Source of the DNA: an uncultured Pelagibacteraceae bacterium
GTDB taxonomy: Bacteria > Pseudomonadota > Alphaproteobacteria > Pelagibacterales > Pelagibacteraceae
Length of the DNA stretch: 64,000 nt
Direction: 5' to 3'
Assembly: GCA_902574705.1 (NCBI GenBank)
Contig: CACGOM010000001.1
Coordinates: forward strand, 1-64,000
The notes beneath the pieces are model-generated. The model was not told the DNA's origin and did no database searches. It worked only from the letters and a program-made list of their open reading frames with translations. This document shows positions 38,506 to 48,866 of the stretch, piece after piece (the stretch's first letter is position 1; every line of letters starts with the position of its first letter). A program made the position numbers and the translations under genes.

Positions 38506-41175
38506 TTAAATCATATTTCTTAAAACGTACTGTAAAATTCCACCGTTCTTATAATACTCTAACTCATTGTTGGTGTCTATTCTCGATAAAACTTTAATTT
38601 TTTTAATTTCACTATTATTATATTTAATCTCTAATTCTACTTCCTCAGTAGGTTTAATTCCTTTTTCTAACTCACTAACAGTAAATAACTCAGATCCGTT
38701 TAAATTTAAGTTTTTTCTATTCGCACCGTTTATAAATTGTAAGGGTAAAACTCCCATTCCTATTAAATTTGACCTATGTATTCTCTCAAAGCTTTCAGCG
38801 ATAACGGCTTTAATACCCAACAACTTTGTGCCTTTAGCTGCCCAGTCTCTTGAGGATCCTGTTCCATATTCTTTTCCACCAATTACTACAAGATCTGTTC
38901 CTCTTTTTTTATATTCTACAACTGCATCATATATTGGCATAACTTTGTTTTCAGGATATAGTTTTGTAAAACCACCTTCAGTTTCTGGAGCAATTTCATT
39001 TCTAATTCTAATATTAGCAAATGTACCTCTCATCATAACTTCATGATTTCCTCTTCTAGATCCATATGAATTATAATCTTTTGGAAGAATTTGATGTTTC
39101 ATAAAATATTCACCTGTAGGACTTTCTTTTTGAATTGCTCCAGCTGGAGAAATATGATCAGTTGTTACGCTGTCACCTAGAATTAACAATGGTCTTGCTT
39201 CTTTTATAGCTTTAAATCCTTCTGCATTAGGTGAGAGGTTTTCAAAGAAAGGTGGTTTTTTAACATAAGTAGAATTGTCATCCCAATCATAAATGCTGCT
39301 TTCTTTAGCCCTAATTTTTTGCCACTGCTCAGGTCCTTTCGAAACATTAGAATATCTCGCTCTAAACATCTCAGGATTTAAAGATTTAAATAAAACATCT
39401 TCAATTTCTTTATTGCTAGGCCATATATCTTTTAAATATACATCTTTACCATCTTTGTCTTTTCCAAGAGAGTCTTTATATAAATCTACTTGCATTGAAC
39501 CTGCCAAAGAATATGCAACAACTAATGGCGGAGAAGCAAGATAATTAGCTTTTACTAAAGGAGATATTCTACCTTCAAAATTTCTATTTCCTGATAATAC
39601 CGAAACTGCATAAATATCATTATCCTTTATAGCCTCTGAAATATTTTCAGGCAATGGACCTGAATTTCCAATACATGTAGTGCATCCATAACCAACTAAA
39701 TTAAATCCCAGTTGATCCAAATATTTATTTAATCCGGATTTATTTAAGTAATCAGTTACAACTTGTGAGCCTGGAGCTAAAGATGTTTTAACCCATGGTT
39801 TTGTTTTTAATCCCCTTTCAATTGCTCTTTTGGCAAGAAGTCCGGCACCAATAAGAACATTTGGGTTAGATGTATTTGTGCATGAAGTTATTGCTGCAAT
39901 TACTATAGATCCATCCTTCAATTTAAAATCTGTTCCAGATACACTTGATGTATTTTCTAATTGTCTTTTTGTTATTTCTTTAAAATTTTTTACAAATGAT
40001 TTTTTTGCCTCTGTAAGCAATACTTTATCTTGAGGTCTCTTAGGTCCAGATATAGTTGGAACTACAGTCGACATATCTAATTTTACAACATCAGTAAATT
40101 CAATATTTTCGCTAGCCCATAAACCTTGCTCTTTCGCGTAGTTTTCTACAATTTTAATTGTTTGATTATCTCTTCCTGAAAATCTTAAATATTTTATGGT
40201 TTCATCATCAATTGGAAAAAAACCACAAGTTGCTCCATATTCTGGCGCCATGTTAGCAATTGTTGCTCTATCAGCTAAACTTAAATGTTTTAATCCAGAG
40301 CCGTAAAATTCAACAAATTTACCTACTACTCCTTTGTCTCTTAATATTTTAACAACTGTGAGGACTAAATCTGTAGCTGTAGTACCTTCGGGTAATTTAT
40401 TGATTAACTCAAATCCTATTACTTCAGGTATCAACATAGATATAGGTTGTCCTAACATTCCTGCTTCTGCTTCTATACCTCCTACTCCCCAACCTAAAAC
40501 TGACAATCCATTAACCATAGTTGTATGACTATCTGTGCCAACAAGTGTATCTGGAAAGATATAATCATCGTTTTCTGATTTTGCAGTCCATACTACTTTG
40601 GATAAATATTCTAAATTTACTTGATGACAGATTCCAGTTCCTGGAGGAACGATTCTAAAGTTATCAAAAGCTTGTTGGCCCCACTTTAAAAATGAATATC
40701 TTTCACCATTTCTATCAAATTCAATATCAACATTCTTTTTTAGTGAAGATACGTTTGCGAAGTCATCTACTTGAACTGAATGGTCGATAACTAAATCTAC
40801 AGGTGATAATGGGTTTATTTTTTTTGGATCTTTATTTTTTTCTTTTACCGCTTCTCTCATAGCTGCCAAATCTGCAACAGCAGGTATTCCAGTATAATCT
40901 TGTAATAGAACTCTTGTTGGTCTAAATGCAATTTCTGTGTTTGATTTTTTTGTATTTAACCAATCCATAATTGCGTCAATTTGAGCTTTGGTAACGGAGA
41001 CTTCATCTTCAAATCTTAAAAGGTTTTCTAATAATACTAGTAATGATTTTGGAAGTTTAGATATTCCATTTAGACCATTTTTTTCAGCTTCCTTTAAAGA
41101 GAAATACTTATAACTATTTCCATCTATATTTAAAGATTTGATACAGTTGTAAGAGTTTTTTTTTCCTGGTTTCAT
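38506..41175 (-). CDS. acnA: aconitate hydratase A
   Basis: IAAITSCTNTSNPNVLIGAGLLA, YGCTTCIGNSGPL, EYGTGSSRDWAAKG. Confidence 0.97.
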   Translation of the reverse strand: MKPGKKNSYNCIKSLNIDGNSYKYFSLKEAEKNGLNGISKLPKSLLVLLENLLRFEDEVSVTKAQIDAIMDWLNTKKSNTEIAFRPTRVLLQDYTGIPAVADLAAMREAVKEKNKDPKKINPLSPVDLVIDHSVQVDDFANVSSLKKNVDIEFDRNGERYSFLKWGQQAFDNFRIVPPGTGICHQVNLEYLSKVVWTAKSENDDYIFPDTLVGTDSHTTMVNGLSVLGWGVGGIEAEAGMLGQPISMLIPEVIGFELINKLPEGTTATDLVLTVVKILRDKGVVGKFVEFYGSGLKHLSLADRATIANMAPEYGATCGFFPIDDETIKYLRFSGRDNQTIKIVENYAKEQGLWASENIEFTDVVKLDMSTVVPTISGPKRPQDKVLLTEAKKSFVKNFKEITKRQLENTSSVSGTDFKLKDGSIVIAAITSCTNTSNPNVLIGAGLLAKRAIERGLKTKPWVKTSLAPGSQVVTDYLNKSGLNKYLDQLGFNLVGYGCTTCIGNSGPLPENISEAIKDNDIYAVSVLSGNRNFEGRISPLVKANYLASPPLVVAYSLAGSMQVDLYKDSLGKDKDGKDVYLKDIWPSNKEIEDVLFKSLNPEMFRARYSNVSKGPEQWQKIRAKESSIYDWDDNSTYVKKPPFFENLSPNAEGFKAIKEARPLLILGDSVTTDHISPAGAIQKESPTGEYFMKHQILPKDYNSYGSRRGNHEVMMRGTFANIRIRNEIAPETEGGFTKLYPENKVMPIYDAVVEYKKRGTDLVVIGGKEYGTGSSRDWAAKGTKLLGIKAVIAESFERIHRSNLIGMGVLPLQFINGANRKNLNLNGSELFTVSELEKGIKPTEEVELEIKYNNSEIKKIKVLSRIDTNNELEYYKNGGILQYVLRNMI

Positions 41176-41178
41176 AGT

Positions 41179-41772
41179 TTATATATAAAAAGTAATTATG
41201 CTCAAAAGAAGAAGTGAGGACATAACATAATTGAAGTATTTAATAAATTTCTCATTTGTCGCAAATTTTCTAAGGAATTTACCTACAAATGTCCAAAGAG
41301 TAATACTTGTTATTGAAAAAAGTAACGCAAGTATAATAATTTGAATCGAATAATTGATATAATTTTCCCCTAATTCTAAATATGTCGATACCACGACAAT
41401 TGCAACAATGACACCTTTCGGATTTAAAAATTGAAATATAAAAGTTTCAATAAATTTGACCGGATTTTCATTTTTTTTATTTTCTAGAGATGGGGCTGAA
41501 AATGAAATTTTATAAGCCAGATAAATTAAAAAAAGAGTTCCTAAATATTTTAAAATTTCTTGTATTATTGGATATAATTTAAAAATATTTATTAATCCAA
41601 TTGTTAGACAAAAAACCATGAAAGAAAAACCAAAAGTAACACCTAGTATATGAGGTATAGTTTTTACTATTCCAAAATTAAAACCAGAATAAGAAGCTAC
41701 TACATTATTCGGTCCTGGGGTAAATGCGGTAACAAACCAAAATAAGCAGATTGATAAAATTTCAGGGTGCAT
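41179..41772 (-). CDS. LysE/RhtB family exporter
   Basis: FTPGPNNVVASYSG, FQFLNPKGVIVAI. Confidence 0.85.
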   Translation of the reverse strand: MHPEILSICLFWFVTAFTPGPNNVVASYSGFNFGIVKTIPHILGVTFGFSFMVFCLTIGLINIFKLYPIIQEILKYLGTLFLIYLAYKISFSAPSLENKKNENPVKFIETFIFQFLNPKGVIVAIVVVSTYLELGENYINYSIQIIILALLFSITSITLWTFVGKFLRKFATNEKFIKYFNYVMSSLLLLSIITFYI

Positions 41773-42114
41773 TTAAGCTATCGGTAAACCATTTTCAGCT
41801 TTTTGCGATGGATGTACTAGTGTTACTCTTCCCTCCTGGTCAATTGATCCTAAAATTAAAACTTGAGACTTAACACCAGCTATATTTTTTTCAGAAAAAT
41901 TACAAACTCCAATTACTTGTTTTCCAATCAAGTTTTCTGCATTGTAATAATGAGTTATCTGGGCTGAAGATTGTTTAATTCCTATTTCTTTACCAAAGTC
42001 AACTTCAACCACTAAAGATGGTTTTCTAGCTTTTTCGTTTTTTTTAACACTTAAAACAGTTCCTAATCTAATATCAACTTTGTCAAAAATGTCGTAGGTT
42101 ATTTGTTCTTTCAT
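41773..42114 (-). CDS. csaA: CsaA-like tRNA-binding domain protein
   Basis: FDKVDIRLGTVLSVKKNEKARKPSLVVEVDFG, OB-fold tRNA-binding family. Confidence 0.85.
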   Translation of the reverse strand: MKEQITYDIFDKVDIRLGTVLSVKKNEKARKPSLVVEVDFGKEIGIKQSSAQITHYYNAENLIGKQVIGVCNFSEKNIAGVKSQVLILGSIDQEGRVTLVHPSQKAENGLPIA

Positions 42115-42137
42115 AATAATAATATATAGTTAAGTTT

Positions 42138-43316
42138 ATGAGTTTAGATAGTAATTTATACGAAAAATCAATCAAGATTTTGACTGATCTTATAAGTTTT
42201 AAAACAATATCTGGGAGAGATAATAGTCCTTTGATTGATTATTGTGATGACATATTAAAAAAAAATGGAGTCTCTACTTTTAGAGTCTTTGATGGAAATA
42301 AAGAAAGAGTAAATCTTTTTGGAACTATCAAAGCAAAAAAAACTAATGGAAAAAAATCAATAATTTTATCTGGACATACAGATGTTGTCCCTGTTTCAAA
42401 GGGATGGACAACAGATCCATTTGTGGCAACTATAAAAGGTGATAAACTTTTTGGTAGAGGATCTTGTGATATGAAAGGTTTTATAGCTTGTGTTCTTGCA
42501 TATGTACCTACATTAACTAAGATAAATCTAGATCGAGATATTCATTTTTCATTTACATTTGATGAAGAGACAGCATGTATAGGAGCGCCACTTTTAATTA
42601 AAGAATTAAAAAAAAGAAATATTCTAGATGGAATTTGTATAATAGGTGAACCTACAAATATGAAAATTATAGATGCACACAAAGGAATGAATGAATATAC
42701 AATTCACTTTGAAGGGTTAGCTGGGCACAGTTCACAACCACATAAAGGCGTAAATGCTATAGAGTACGCATCAAAATATATAAATAAACTTTTAGAATTA
42801 AGAAAAGAATTAATAAAAAGAGCTCCTAAAGATTGTATTTTTAGTCCACCTCATTCAACTCTTTCCATTGGTGGAATTTCTGGAGGTATAGCTCATAACG
42901 TAATAGCTGATAAATGCAAAGTAGAGTGGGAAACAAGACCAGTTATCAAGGAGGATGGAATTTTTGTTACAGATCAAATAGAAAAATTTGTTAATGACGA
43001 GCTTTTACCAGAAATGAAAAAGGTTTTTCCTAATTCTAATATTCGAAAAGAGACTATCGGAGAAGTTATTGGATTCAACAGAGTAAATGATTCTGAAGCA
43101 TGTGAATTTGTTTCAAGTATTACAGGAGATAATTCAAGAGAGGTTGTTTCTTTTGGTACTGAAGCAGGTCTTTTCCAAGAAATCGGAATTAGTACAGTTG
43201 TTTGTGGACCTGGTTCAATTGAACAAGCTCATAAAATTGATGAGTTTATTGAGTTAAATGAAATAAAAAAATGCTTAACATTTCTTGAAGGTGTTAAAAA
43301 TAAATCTATCAACTAA
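42138..43316 (+). CDS. argE: M20 peptidase, acetylornithine deacetylase-like
   Basis: LSGHTDVVPV, GRGSCDMKGFIAC, FGTEAGLFQEIG. Confidence 0.8.
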   Translation: MSLDSNLYEKSIKILTDLISFKTISGRDNSPLIDYCDDILKKNGVSTFRVFDGNKERVNLFGTIKAKKTNGKKSIILSGHTDVVPVSKGWTTDPFVATIKGDKLFGRGSCDMKGFIACVLAYVPTLTKINLDRDIHFSFTFDEETACIGAPLLIKELKKRNILDGICIIGEPTNMKIIDAHKGMNEYTIHFEGLAGHSSQPHKGVNAIEYASKYINKLLELRKELIKRAPKDCIFSPPHSTLSIGGISGGIAHNVIADKCKVEWETRPVIKEDGIFVTDQIEKFVNDELLPEMKKVFPNSNIRKETIGEVIGFNRVNDSEACEFVSSITGDNSREVVSFGTEAGLFQEIGISTVVCGPGSIEQAHKIDEFIELNEIKKCLTFLEGVKNKSIN

Positions 43317-43350
43317 AAAAAATCCTGCCACGTTTGAAACGTGACAGGAT
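43314..43350 (-). terminator. intrinsic terminator for the NCS1 permease gene (possibly bidirectional)
   Basis: ATCCTG-c-CACGTT(tga)AACGTG-a-CAGGAT hairpin with an 8-T tract on the minus strand. Confidence 0.88.
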
Positions 43351-43373
43351 ATTTAACCTCTTAGAGAGTTTAT

Positions 43374-44855
43374 TTATTTACTTCTGTTAGATATAGCTAA
43401 GTGAATAATAGCACCTAAAGCAGCACCGATCATCCAAGCGTATCCTCCGCCGCCACCAAGGTTAGCAAAGAAGTCATCTAAACCAAATACTAAAATATTC
43501 GGCCAAACTGTTCCAACAGCAATGTATCCTGATAGCACCCAAGCTAACATTCCCTTACCGTTAAAACCGTTGTTGTAGTGATATTTTCCACTCGTACTGT
43601 CTGAGAAAAGATCGTCTACATCAATTTTTTGCTTCTTAATGATATAGTAGTCAGTAATCATTATACCAAACACTGGAGCTAATATTGCTCCCAAAGTGTT
43701 AACAAATGGGAATAATCCCATCTTAGTAATTGTTGATACCCATAGGCCGCCAATTATAAAACCAAATATTGCTGTAATTAATCCACCAACTCTGAAATTA
43801 ATTTTGCTTGGTATTAAATTAGCTAGGTCATATGCGGGTGGTACAAAGTTTGCAACCATGTTTATACCAACAGTTGCTGCAAAGAATGCAAATGCAGCAA
43901 TAATTGTAAGTAGTAAATTATCTACTTTTGCAACCATATCTGTCGGTGAAGCAACATACTCGCCAAATATAGCGATTGTTCCACCAGTAATCATTAAAGT
44001 GATGAAAGAGAAGAAAACAACGTTACCTACTAGGCCCCATAAATTTCCTTTTTTCATTTCATCTTCATTTTTAACAAATCTAGCAAAGTCACCAAAGTTG
44101 ATCACAACAGCAGCAAAGTATCCTACCATGATTGAAAATACTGCTAAGAATGCACCGAATGATCCTAAGCCTTCAAAACCACCTGATCTTTCTCCGCCAG
44201 AAAATATATTTCCAACCTCTGTTAGTAAGCCTCCACCAGCTTTTGCCCATATAGCAATCATTAAAACAACCATAACAACATAAACAGCTGGACCAGCAAA
44301 GTTTAAAAACTTTCTTACTAAATCTATTCCTTGCCAGAACAAATAAACTTGGAAAACTGACACAAATATAAATGAAATCCACATTACTCCTGACATTCCA
44401 AGAAGCATTGGTTCACCTTCTATTCCAGTTAATCCTGTTATTAGCAATGCAACTGCAGTTGAGGCTGCATAAGTTTGTGCACCGTACCAGAACATTGCAA
44501 CAATACCTCTGGCCATAGCCGGGAAGTTTGCTCCAAATACTCCCATACTTACTCGAGCAAATACGGGGTATGGAATACCATGTTTAACACTTGGTTTTCC
44601 TGAAAGGTTAACGAGCCACATTATAAAAAATCCTGCAAGAACTAACGCAAGCATAACTGCCCAACCATTTAAGCCTGATGCTAAAAATAGTGATGCAGCT
44701 AAAGTATATCCAAATAAACTTTGAACATCGTTAGCCCAAACGTTAAAGATTTCAAACCATCCCCATTTTTTATCGCTACTCGGGGTAGGAGCTAAATCTT
44801 TATTGTATAATTTAGAAGATCTTGACATATCTCCCTCCTTTGTTTTGAAGAACAA
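43374..44855 (-). CDS. NCS1 family (cytosine/purine/hydantoin) permease
   Basis: 12-TM-like protein; ASLFLASGLNGWAVMLAL, KHGIPYPVFARVSMGVFGANFPA. Confidence 0.85.
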   Translation of the reverse strand: MFFKTKEGDMSRSSKLYNKDLAPTPSSDKKWGWFEIFNVWANDVQSLFGYTLAASLFLASGLNGWAVMLALVLAGFFIMWLVNLSGKPSVKHGIPYPVFARVSMGVFGANFPAMARGIVAMFWYGAQTYAASTAVALLITGLTGIEGEPMLLGMSGVMWISFIFVSVFQVYLFWQGIDLVRKFLNFAGPAVYVVMVVLMIAIWAKAGGGLLTEVGNIFSGGERSGGFEGLGSFGAFLAVFSIMVGYFAAVVINFGDFARFVKNEDEMKKGNLWGLVGNVVFFSFITLMITGGTIAIFGEYVASPTDMVAKVDNLLLTIIAAFAFFAATVGINMVANFVPPAYDLANLIPSKINFRVGGLITAIFGFIIGGLWVSTITKMGLFPFVNTLGAILAPVFGIMITDYYIIKKQKIDVDDLFSDSTSGKYHYNNGFNGKGMLAWVLSGYIAVGTVWPNILVFGLDDFFANLGGGGGYAWMIGAALGAIIHLAISNRSK

Positions 44856-44928
44856 TAAGTTTTTGGTTACTTAATAAAATGAAAAAATTTATAAGTATTT
44901 ATAAGCGTTGTTTTAGAACATATATTAA

Positions 44929-44996
44929 ACCCATTATGTTCATAAAAACAAAAAACCCATTATGTTCATGAAAATAAAAAACCCAAAATGAATTTT
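44929..44996. repeat. tandem 26-bp direct repeat, 2 near-perfect copies plus a partial third
   Basis: ACCCATTATGTTCATAAAAACAAAAA | ACCCATTATGTTCATGAAAATAAAAA | ACCCAAAATGAATTTT. Confidence 0.85.
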
Positions 44997-45024
44997 AATC
45001 TCGTTAAATTAATTTTAAAAATTA

Positions 45025-46458
45025 TTAACTCCAACCGCCAACAGATTTAACTTCTAGAAATTCTATTAATCCTTCTTTCCCTGCTTCTCTTCCAATTCCA
45101 GAATGTTTATAACCACCAAATGGTGCATCAACAGCAATTCCTGCACCATTAACATCAACCATTCCTGACCTTAATTTTCTAGCTACTCTTTGAACCTTTT
45201 TCCCATCCTGAGTTTGTATATAATTTGTTAAACCATAATCAGTATCATTTGCTATTTCAATTGCTTCATCCTCAGTTTCAAAAGGTATAACAGATAAAAC
45301 AGGGCCAAATATTTCTGTTCTAGCAATATTCATACTATTATTTACATCTGCAAATACTGTTGGTTTTACATAATAACCATCTTTTAATCCATCAGGTTTT
45401 CCTGTGCCTCCAGAAACTAGTTTGGCACCCTCATCAATCCCTTTTTGAATTAGTCCCTGTATTTTATTAAATTGAGTTTCAGAAATAACTGGTCCTATGT
45501 GCTCACCTTCTTTATTCGGATCATCAACCTTAAAATCATCAGCGTATTTTTTTAATCTTTGAACAGCTTCATCATACATAGATTTTTCTACCAACATTCT
45601 TGTTGGTGCATTACAAGATTGACCTGAATTTCTAAAACATCTTAAAGCACCCCTTTCAATAGCTTCGGGGTCTGCATCTTCAAATATTATGTTTGCGCCT
45701 TTTCCACCTAATTCTAAGCTTACACGTTTAAAGTCTTTTGCAGCGTTTTGAGATATTAATGCACCAGCTCTTGTTGATCCAGTAAATGAAATCATGTTTA
45801 CATCAGGATGGCTAGTCAAAGCATCGCCAGTCGTCGCTCCATCACCATTCACCAAATTAAAAACTCCTTTTGGAAATCCAGCTTCATCAATTAATTCAGC
45901 AATAATTATTGCTGATAGTGGCGCAAGTTCTGAGGGTTTTAAAACCATTGTGCATCCTGCTGCTAATGCAGGAATAACTTTTAAACACACTTGATTAATT
46001 GGCCAATTCCACGGAGTTATTAATGCACAAACACCTTTTGGCTCATATAAAATTCTTTGATTTTTAGCATGTTCTCCTAATCCTCTTTCAAATTCAAAAT
46101 CTTTTAGATATTTTATAAAAGATTTAATATGACTTGCCCCAGTTCCTGTTTGAAGCTTCGTTGAAAAATCTTTTGGCGCCCCCATTTCTAAAGTTATTGC
46201 CTCTGAAATATCATTCCATCTTTTTTTATATAATACATAAAGTTTTTCTAATAATTCAATTCTTTCCTCTTTGGTTGAAAACCCCCAGCTTTTAAATGCT
46301 TCTTTCGCAGCAACAACAGCATCGTGAATATCTTCTTTTCCACCTAAAGAAATTACTGCACATGTTTTTTCTGTTGCAGGATTTATGACATCAATACTTT
46401 GTTTATTTTTTGGCGCTATCCAAACACCGTTGATATAAAAATTTTTCTTTTCTAACAT
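45025..46458 (-). CDS. aldehyde dehydrogenase family protein
   Basis: VSLELGGKGANIIFED, RNSGQSCNAPTRM. Confidence 0.9.
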   Translation of the reverse strand: MLEKKNFYINGVWIAPKNKQSIDVINPATEKTCAVISLGGKEDIHDAVVAAKEAFKSWGFSTKEERIELLEKLYVLYKKRWNDISEAITLEMGAPKDFSTKLQTGTGASHIKSFIKYLKDFEFERGLGEHAKNQRILYEPKGVCALITPWNWPINQVCLKVIPALAAGCTMVLKPSELAPLSAIIIAELIDEAGFPKGVFNLVNGDGATTGDALTSHPDVNMISFTGSTRAGALISQNAAKDFKRVSLELGGKGANIIFEDADPEAIERGALRCFRNSGQSCNAPTRMLVEKSMYDEAVQRLKKYADDFKVDDPNKEGEHIGPVISETQFNKIQGLIQKGIDEGAKLVSGGTGKPDGLKDGYYVKPTVFADVNNSMNIARTEIFGPVLSVIPFETEDEAIEIANDTDYGLTNYIQTQDGKKVQRVARKLRSGMVDVNGAGIAVDAPFGGYKHSGIGREAGKEGLIEFLEVKSVGGWS

Positions 46459-46478
46459 TTTTTAAAATTATCCTTTCT

Positions 46479-47438
46479 TTATCTTTTTGCAAATAAATTT
46501 GTTAATTCATACACAATAGTTGCCGCTGCTAATGATGTAACTTCAGCATGATCATATGCTGGAGCTACCTCAACTACATCTGCTGAAATTAAATTCATAC
46601 CCGAAAGACCCCTTATAACATTTACAATCTCTCTAGTAGTCATTCCTGCAATCTCAGGTGTACCAGTCCCTGGTGCAAAGGCTGGATCTAAAACATCTAT
46701 ATCTATTGATAAATATAAAGCATTATTGCCCACTCTTTTCCTGATTCTATCAACTATTTTATCAATACCTTCGGTTTGAAAATCATCACAATGAATTATT
46801 TTGAAACCAAAACTTTCATCATTTTTAATATCGTCTCTACTATAAAGTGGACCTCTTATTCCTACATGCATCGAGGCATCATCTAAAAATAATCTTTCCT
46901 CTCTTGCTCTTCTGAATGGGGTTCCATGAGTATAAGGCGCACCAAAATAAGTATCCCAAGTATCTAAATGTGCATCGAAATGAACTAACGCTACAGGACC
47001 TTTATTAATTTTATTAATTGCTCTTAAAAGTGGAAATGCAATTGTATGATCTCCACCCATACTAATTATTCCTCCAGTTTTTTGTAAAAGATCGTAAGCG
47101 CCATCCTCAATTTGTTTTATTGCTTCATCAATATTGAATGGATTACATGTGATGTCACCAGCATCTGCAACTTGCTGAACTTTAAATGGTTCAACATCAT
47201 AATTTGGATGGTAGTTTGTTCTTAAGTGTCTTGATGCTTGTCTAATACTTTGAGGACCGAATCTAGCTCCAGGCCTGTAACTTGTCCCAGCATCAAATGG
47301 TATGCCTACAATTGCTACATCACAACTTTCAACATCTCTTAGTTCTGGTAATCTTGCAAAAGTTGATGGGCCCGCAAATCTTGGAACTTTAGTTCCACTA
47401 ACTGGCTGGATTGGATTTTTATTTTTTTCTTTTTTCAT
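46479..47438 (-). CDS. agmatinase/guanidinobutyrase family ureohydrolase
   Basis: GIPFDAGTSYRPGARFGPQSIR, GGDHTIAFP, HFDAHLDTWD, SIDIDVLDPAFAPGTGTPE. Confidence 0.9.
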   Translation of the reverse strand: MKKEKNKNPIQPVSGTKVPRFAGPSTFARLPELRDVESCDVAIVGIPFDAGTSYRPGARFGPQSIRQASRHLRTNYHPNYDVEPFKVQQVADAGDITCNPFNIDEAIKQIEDGAYDLLQKTGGIISMGGDHTIAFPLLRAINKINKGPVALVHFDAHLDTWDTYFGAPYTHGTPFRRAREERLFLDDASMHVGIRGPLYSRDDIKNDESFGFKIIHCDDFQTEGIDKIVDRIRKRVGNNALYLSIDIDVLDPAFAPGTGTPEIAGMTTREIVNVIRGLSGMNLISADVVEVAPAYDHAEVTSLAAATIVYELTNLFAKR

Positions 47439-47490
47439 TTGTAAAAATGTAAGTTAATATAATCTTATACAATTCGTCTATAACTATTTA

Positions 47491-48222
47491 ATGAGAATAC
47501 TATTAATTTTAATTTCAATTGCCTTTATTACAGCTGTTAAAGCTGATGAAATATATAATTTAATTAAAATACCTAATTTGGATATATATAAAATCGAAAC
47601 AAAAAATAAAATTAGATATTTAAATACAAATAATGATTTTAGAATTGGTCTAGAGAAGAACATAACTTGTTCAAGAACTAATTCAACTAATCTTAATAAA
47701 AAGTTTTTGTTAATAGAAAAAAACTTAAATAATTACAGCTCAGGTTTTTTAAAAAAAAATAATATTAAATATTTAGTAATGTGTGAAAATTTATTTATTT
47801 CTAATATCAACACTGGTGGAATACCTGATACCAAGAAGAGAACACTTATAATTGATATTAATTTTAATCCAAAATATTTTGAAAGAATGATACATCATGA
47901 AATTTTTCATATGATACAAAAGAGCAATACTAAATTTTTTGATGAGCAAAAATGGAGTTTATTAAATAAAAAAGACTTTGAATATGCCAAATGTTCTACT
48001 TGTTCAGATCGTTTAAATTTAGATCTTTATAAAAAAACAGAGGGTTTTTTAACCGAATACTCTAAATCTATTCCATCTGAAGACATGGCTGAAGTATTTT
48101 CATTTTTAATGATAGATAAAGCTCTAGTTGAGGATAAATCAATCGATGATATGATTTTAAAAAATAAAATAAATTTTATTAAATCAAGTTTATCAAAGGT
48201 AGATGCATCATTTAAATTTTAA
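47491..48222 (+). CDS. hypothetical secreted protein with HExxH motif
   Basis: Signal peptide; MIHHEIFHMIQK (HEIFH). Confidence 0.65.
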   Translation: MRILLILISIAFITAVKADEIYNLIKIPNLDIYKIETKNKIRYLNTNNDFRIGLEKNITCSRTNSTNLNKKFLLIEKNLNNYSSGFLKKNNIKYLVMCENLFISNINTGGIPDTKKRTLIIDINFNPKYFERMIHHEIFHMIQKSNTKFFDEQKWSLLNKKDFEYAKCSTCSDRLNLDLYKKTEGFLTEYSKSIPSEDMAEVFSFLMIDKALVEDKSIDDMILKNKINFIKSSLSKVDASFKF

Positions 48223-48866
48223 TGATTAAACAAGTTAAGGCCTCACTTTCTGAAAAAGTACTTTTAATTTTTCTTATTTTATTAATTCTAATTACTTTTG
48301 GATCATATTTTTTATTAAAAGATAAATGTTTATTTGTTAAAAATATTGATCCAAACAAAATTAATTTTACAAATACAGAAAATATTGCAATCATGAATGT
48401 TGAATGTGGCAATGTAATTATCGAATTAGATCCAATTACTTCTCCAAACTCTGTGCAACGTTTTAAAACCTTAATAAAAAATGGATCTTATGATGGATCA
48501 ACATTTTATAGAGTTATTAAAAATACTTTAATTCAAGCAGGAGATATAGAATATGGAAATATAAATGATCTTAACTATACAAAAATAGGAACAGGCAAAT
48601 CAGGTCTTGGATTATTAAAATCTGAGCTAAGTGATGCATTTCAATTTAAAAAAGGCAGTGTCGCATTTGCTAGAAAAGATGATTTCGATACAGAAGATAG
48701 CCAGTTTTTTATAACTTTAAAAGATATTCCAATATATCAAGGAGAATATACACCGTTAGGAAAAGTTATTTATGGAATGGATGCTTTAGAAAAGATTAAG
48801 TCAGGCAATAAGTCAGCATATGTTTTAAGACCTGACTATATAAATTATTTTAAATTATTAGACTAA
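48222..48866 (+). CDS. cyclophilin-type peptidyl-prolyl isomerase with N-terminal TM
   Basis: FKTLIKNGSYDGSTFYRVIKN, ...FAR..DFDTEDSQFFITL. Confidence 0.85.
   Translation: MIKQVKASLSEKVLLIFLILLILITFGSYFLLKDKCLFVKNIDPNKINFTNTENIAIMNVECGNVIIELDPITSPNSVQRFKTLIKNGSYDGSTFYRVIKNTLIQAGDIEYGNINDLNYTKIGTGKSGLGLLKSELSDAFQFKKGSVAFARKDDFDTEDSQFFITLKDIPIYQGEYTPLGKVIYGMDALEKIKSGNKSAYVLRPDYINYFKLLD

Noticed and set aside
38567-39046. 159-aa antisense ORF (and 39293-39544, 39830-40033, 40334-40528) inside acnA
   Set aside because: Opposite-strand shadows of a highly conserved enzyme; no family motifs.
43696-44283. 195-aa antisense ORF inside the NCS1 permease gene
   Set aside because: Antisense shadow of a clear membrane-protein gene; Pro/Thr/Ile-rich low-complexity translation and no independent signals.
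44929-44996. Possible CRISPR-like array
   Set aside because: Units are contiguous 26-bp tandem copies without spacers and only about 2.5 copies; no cas genes.
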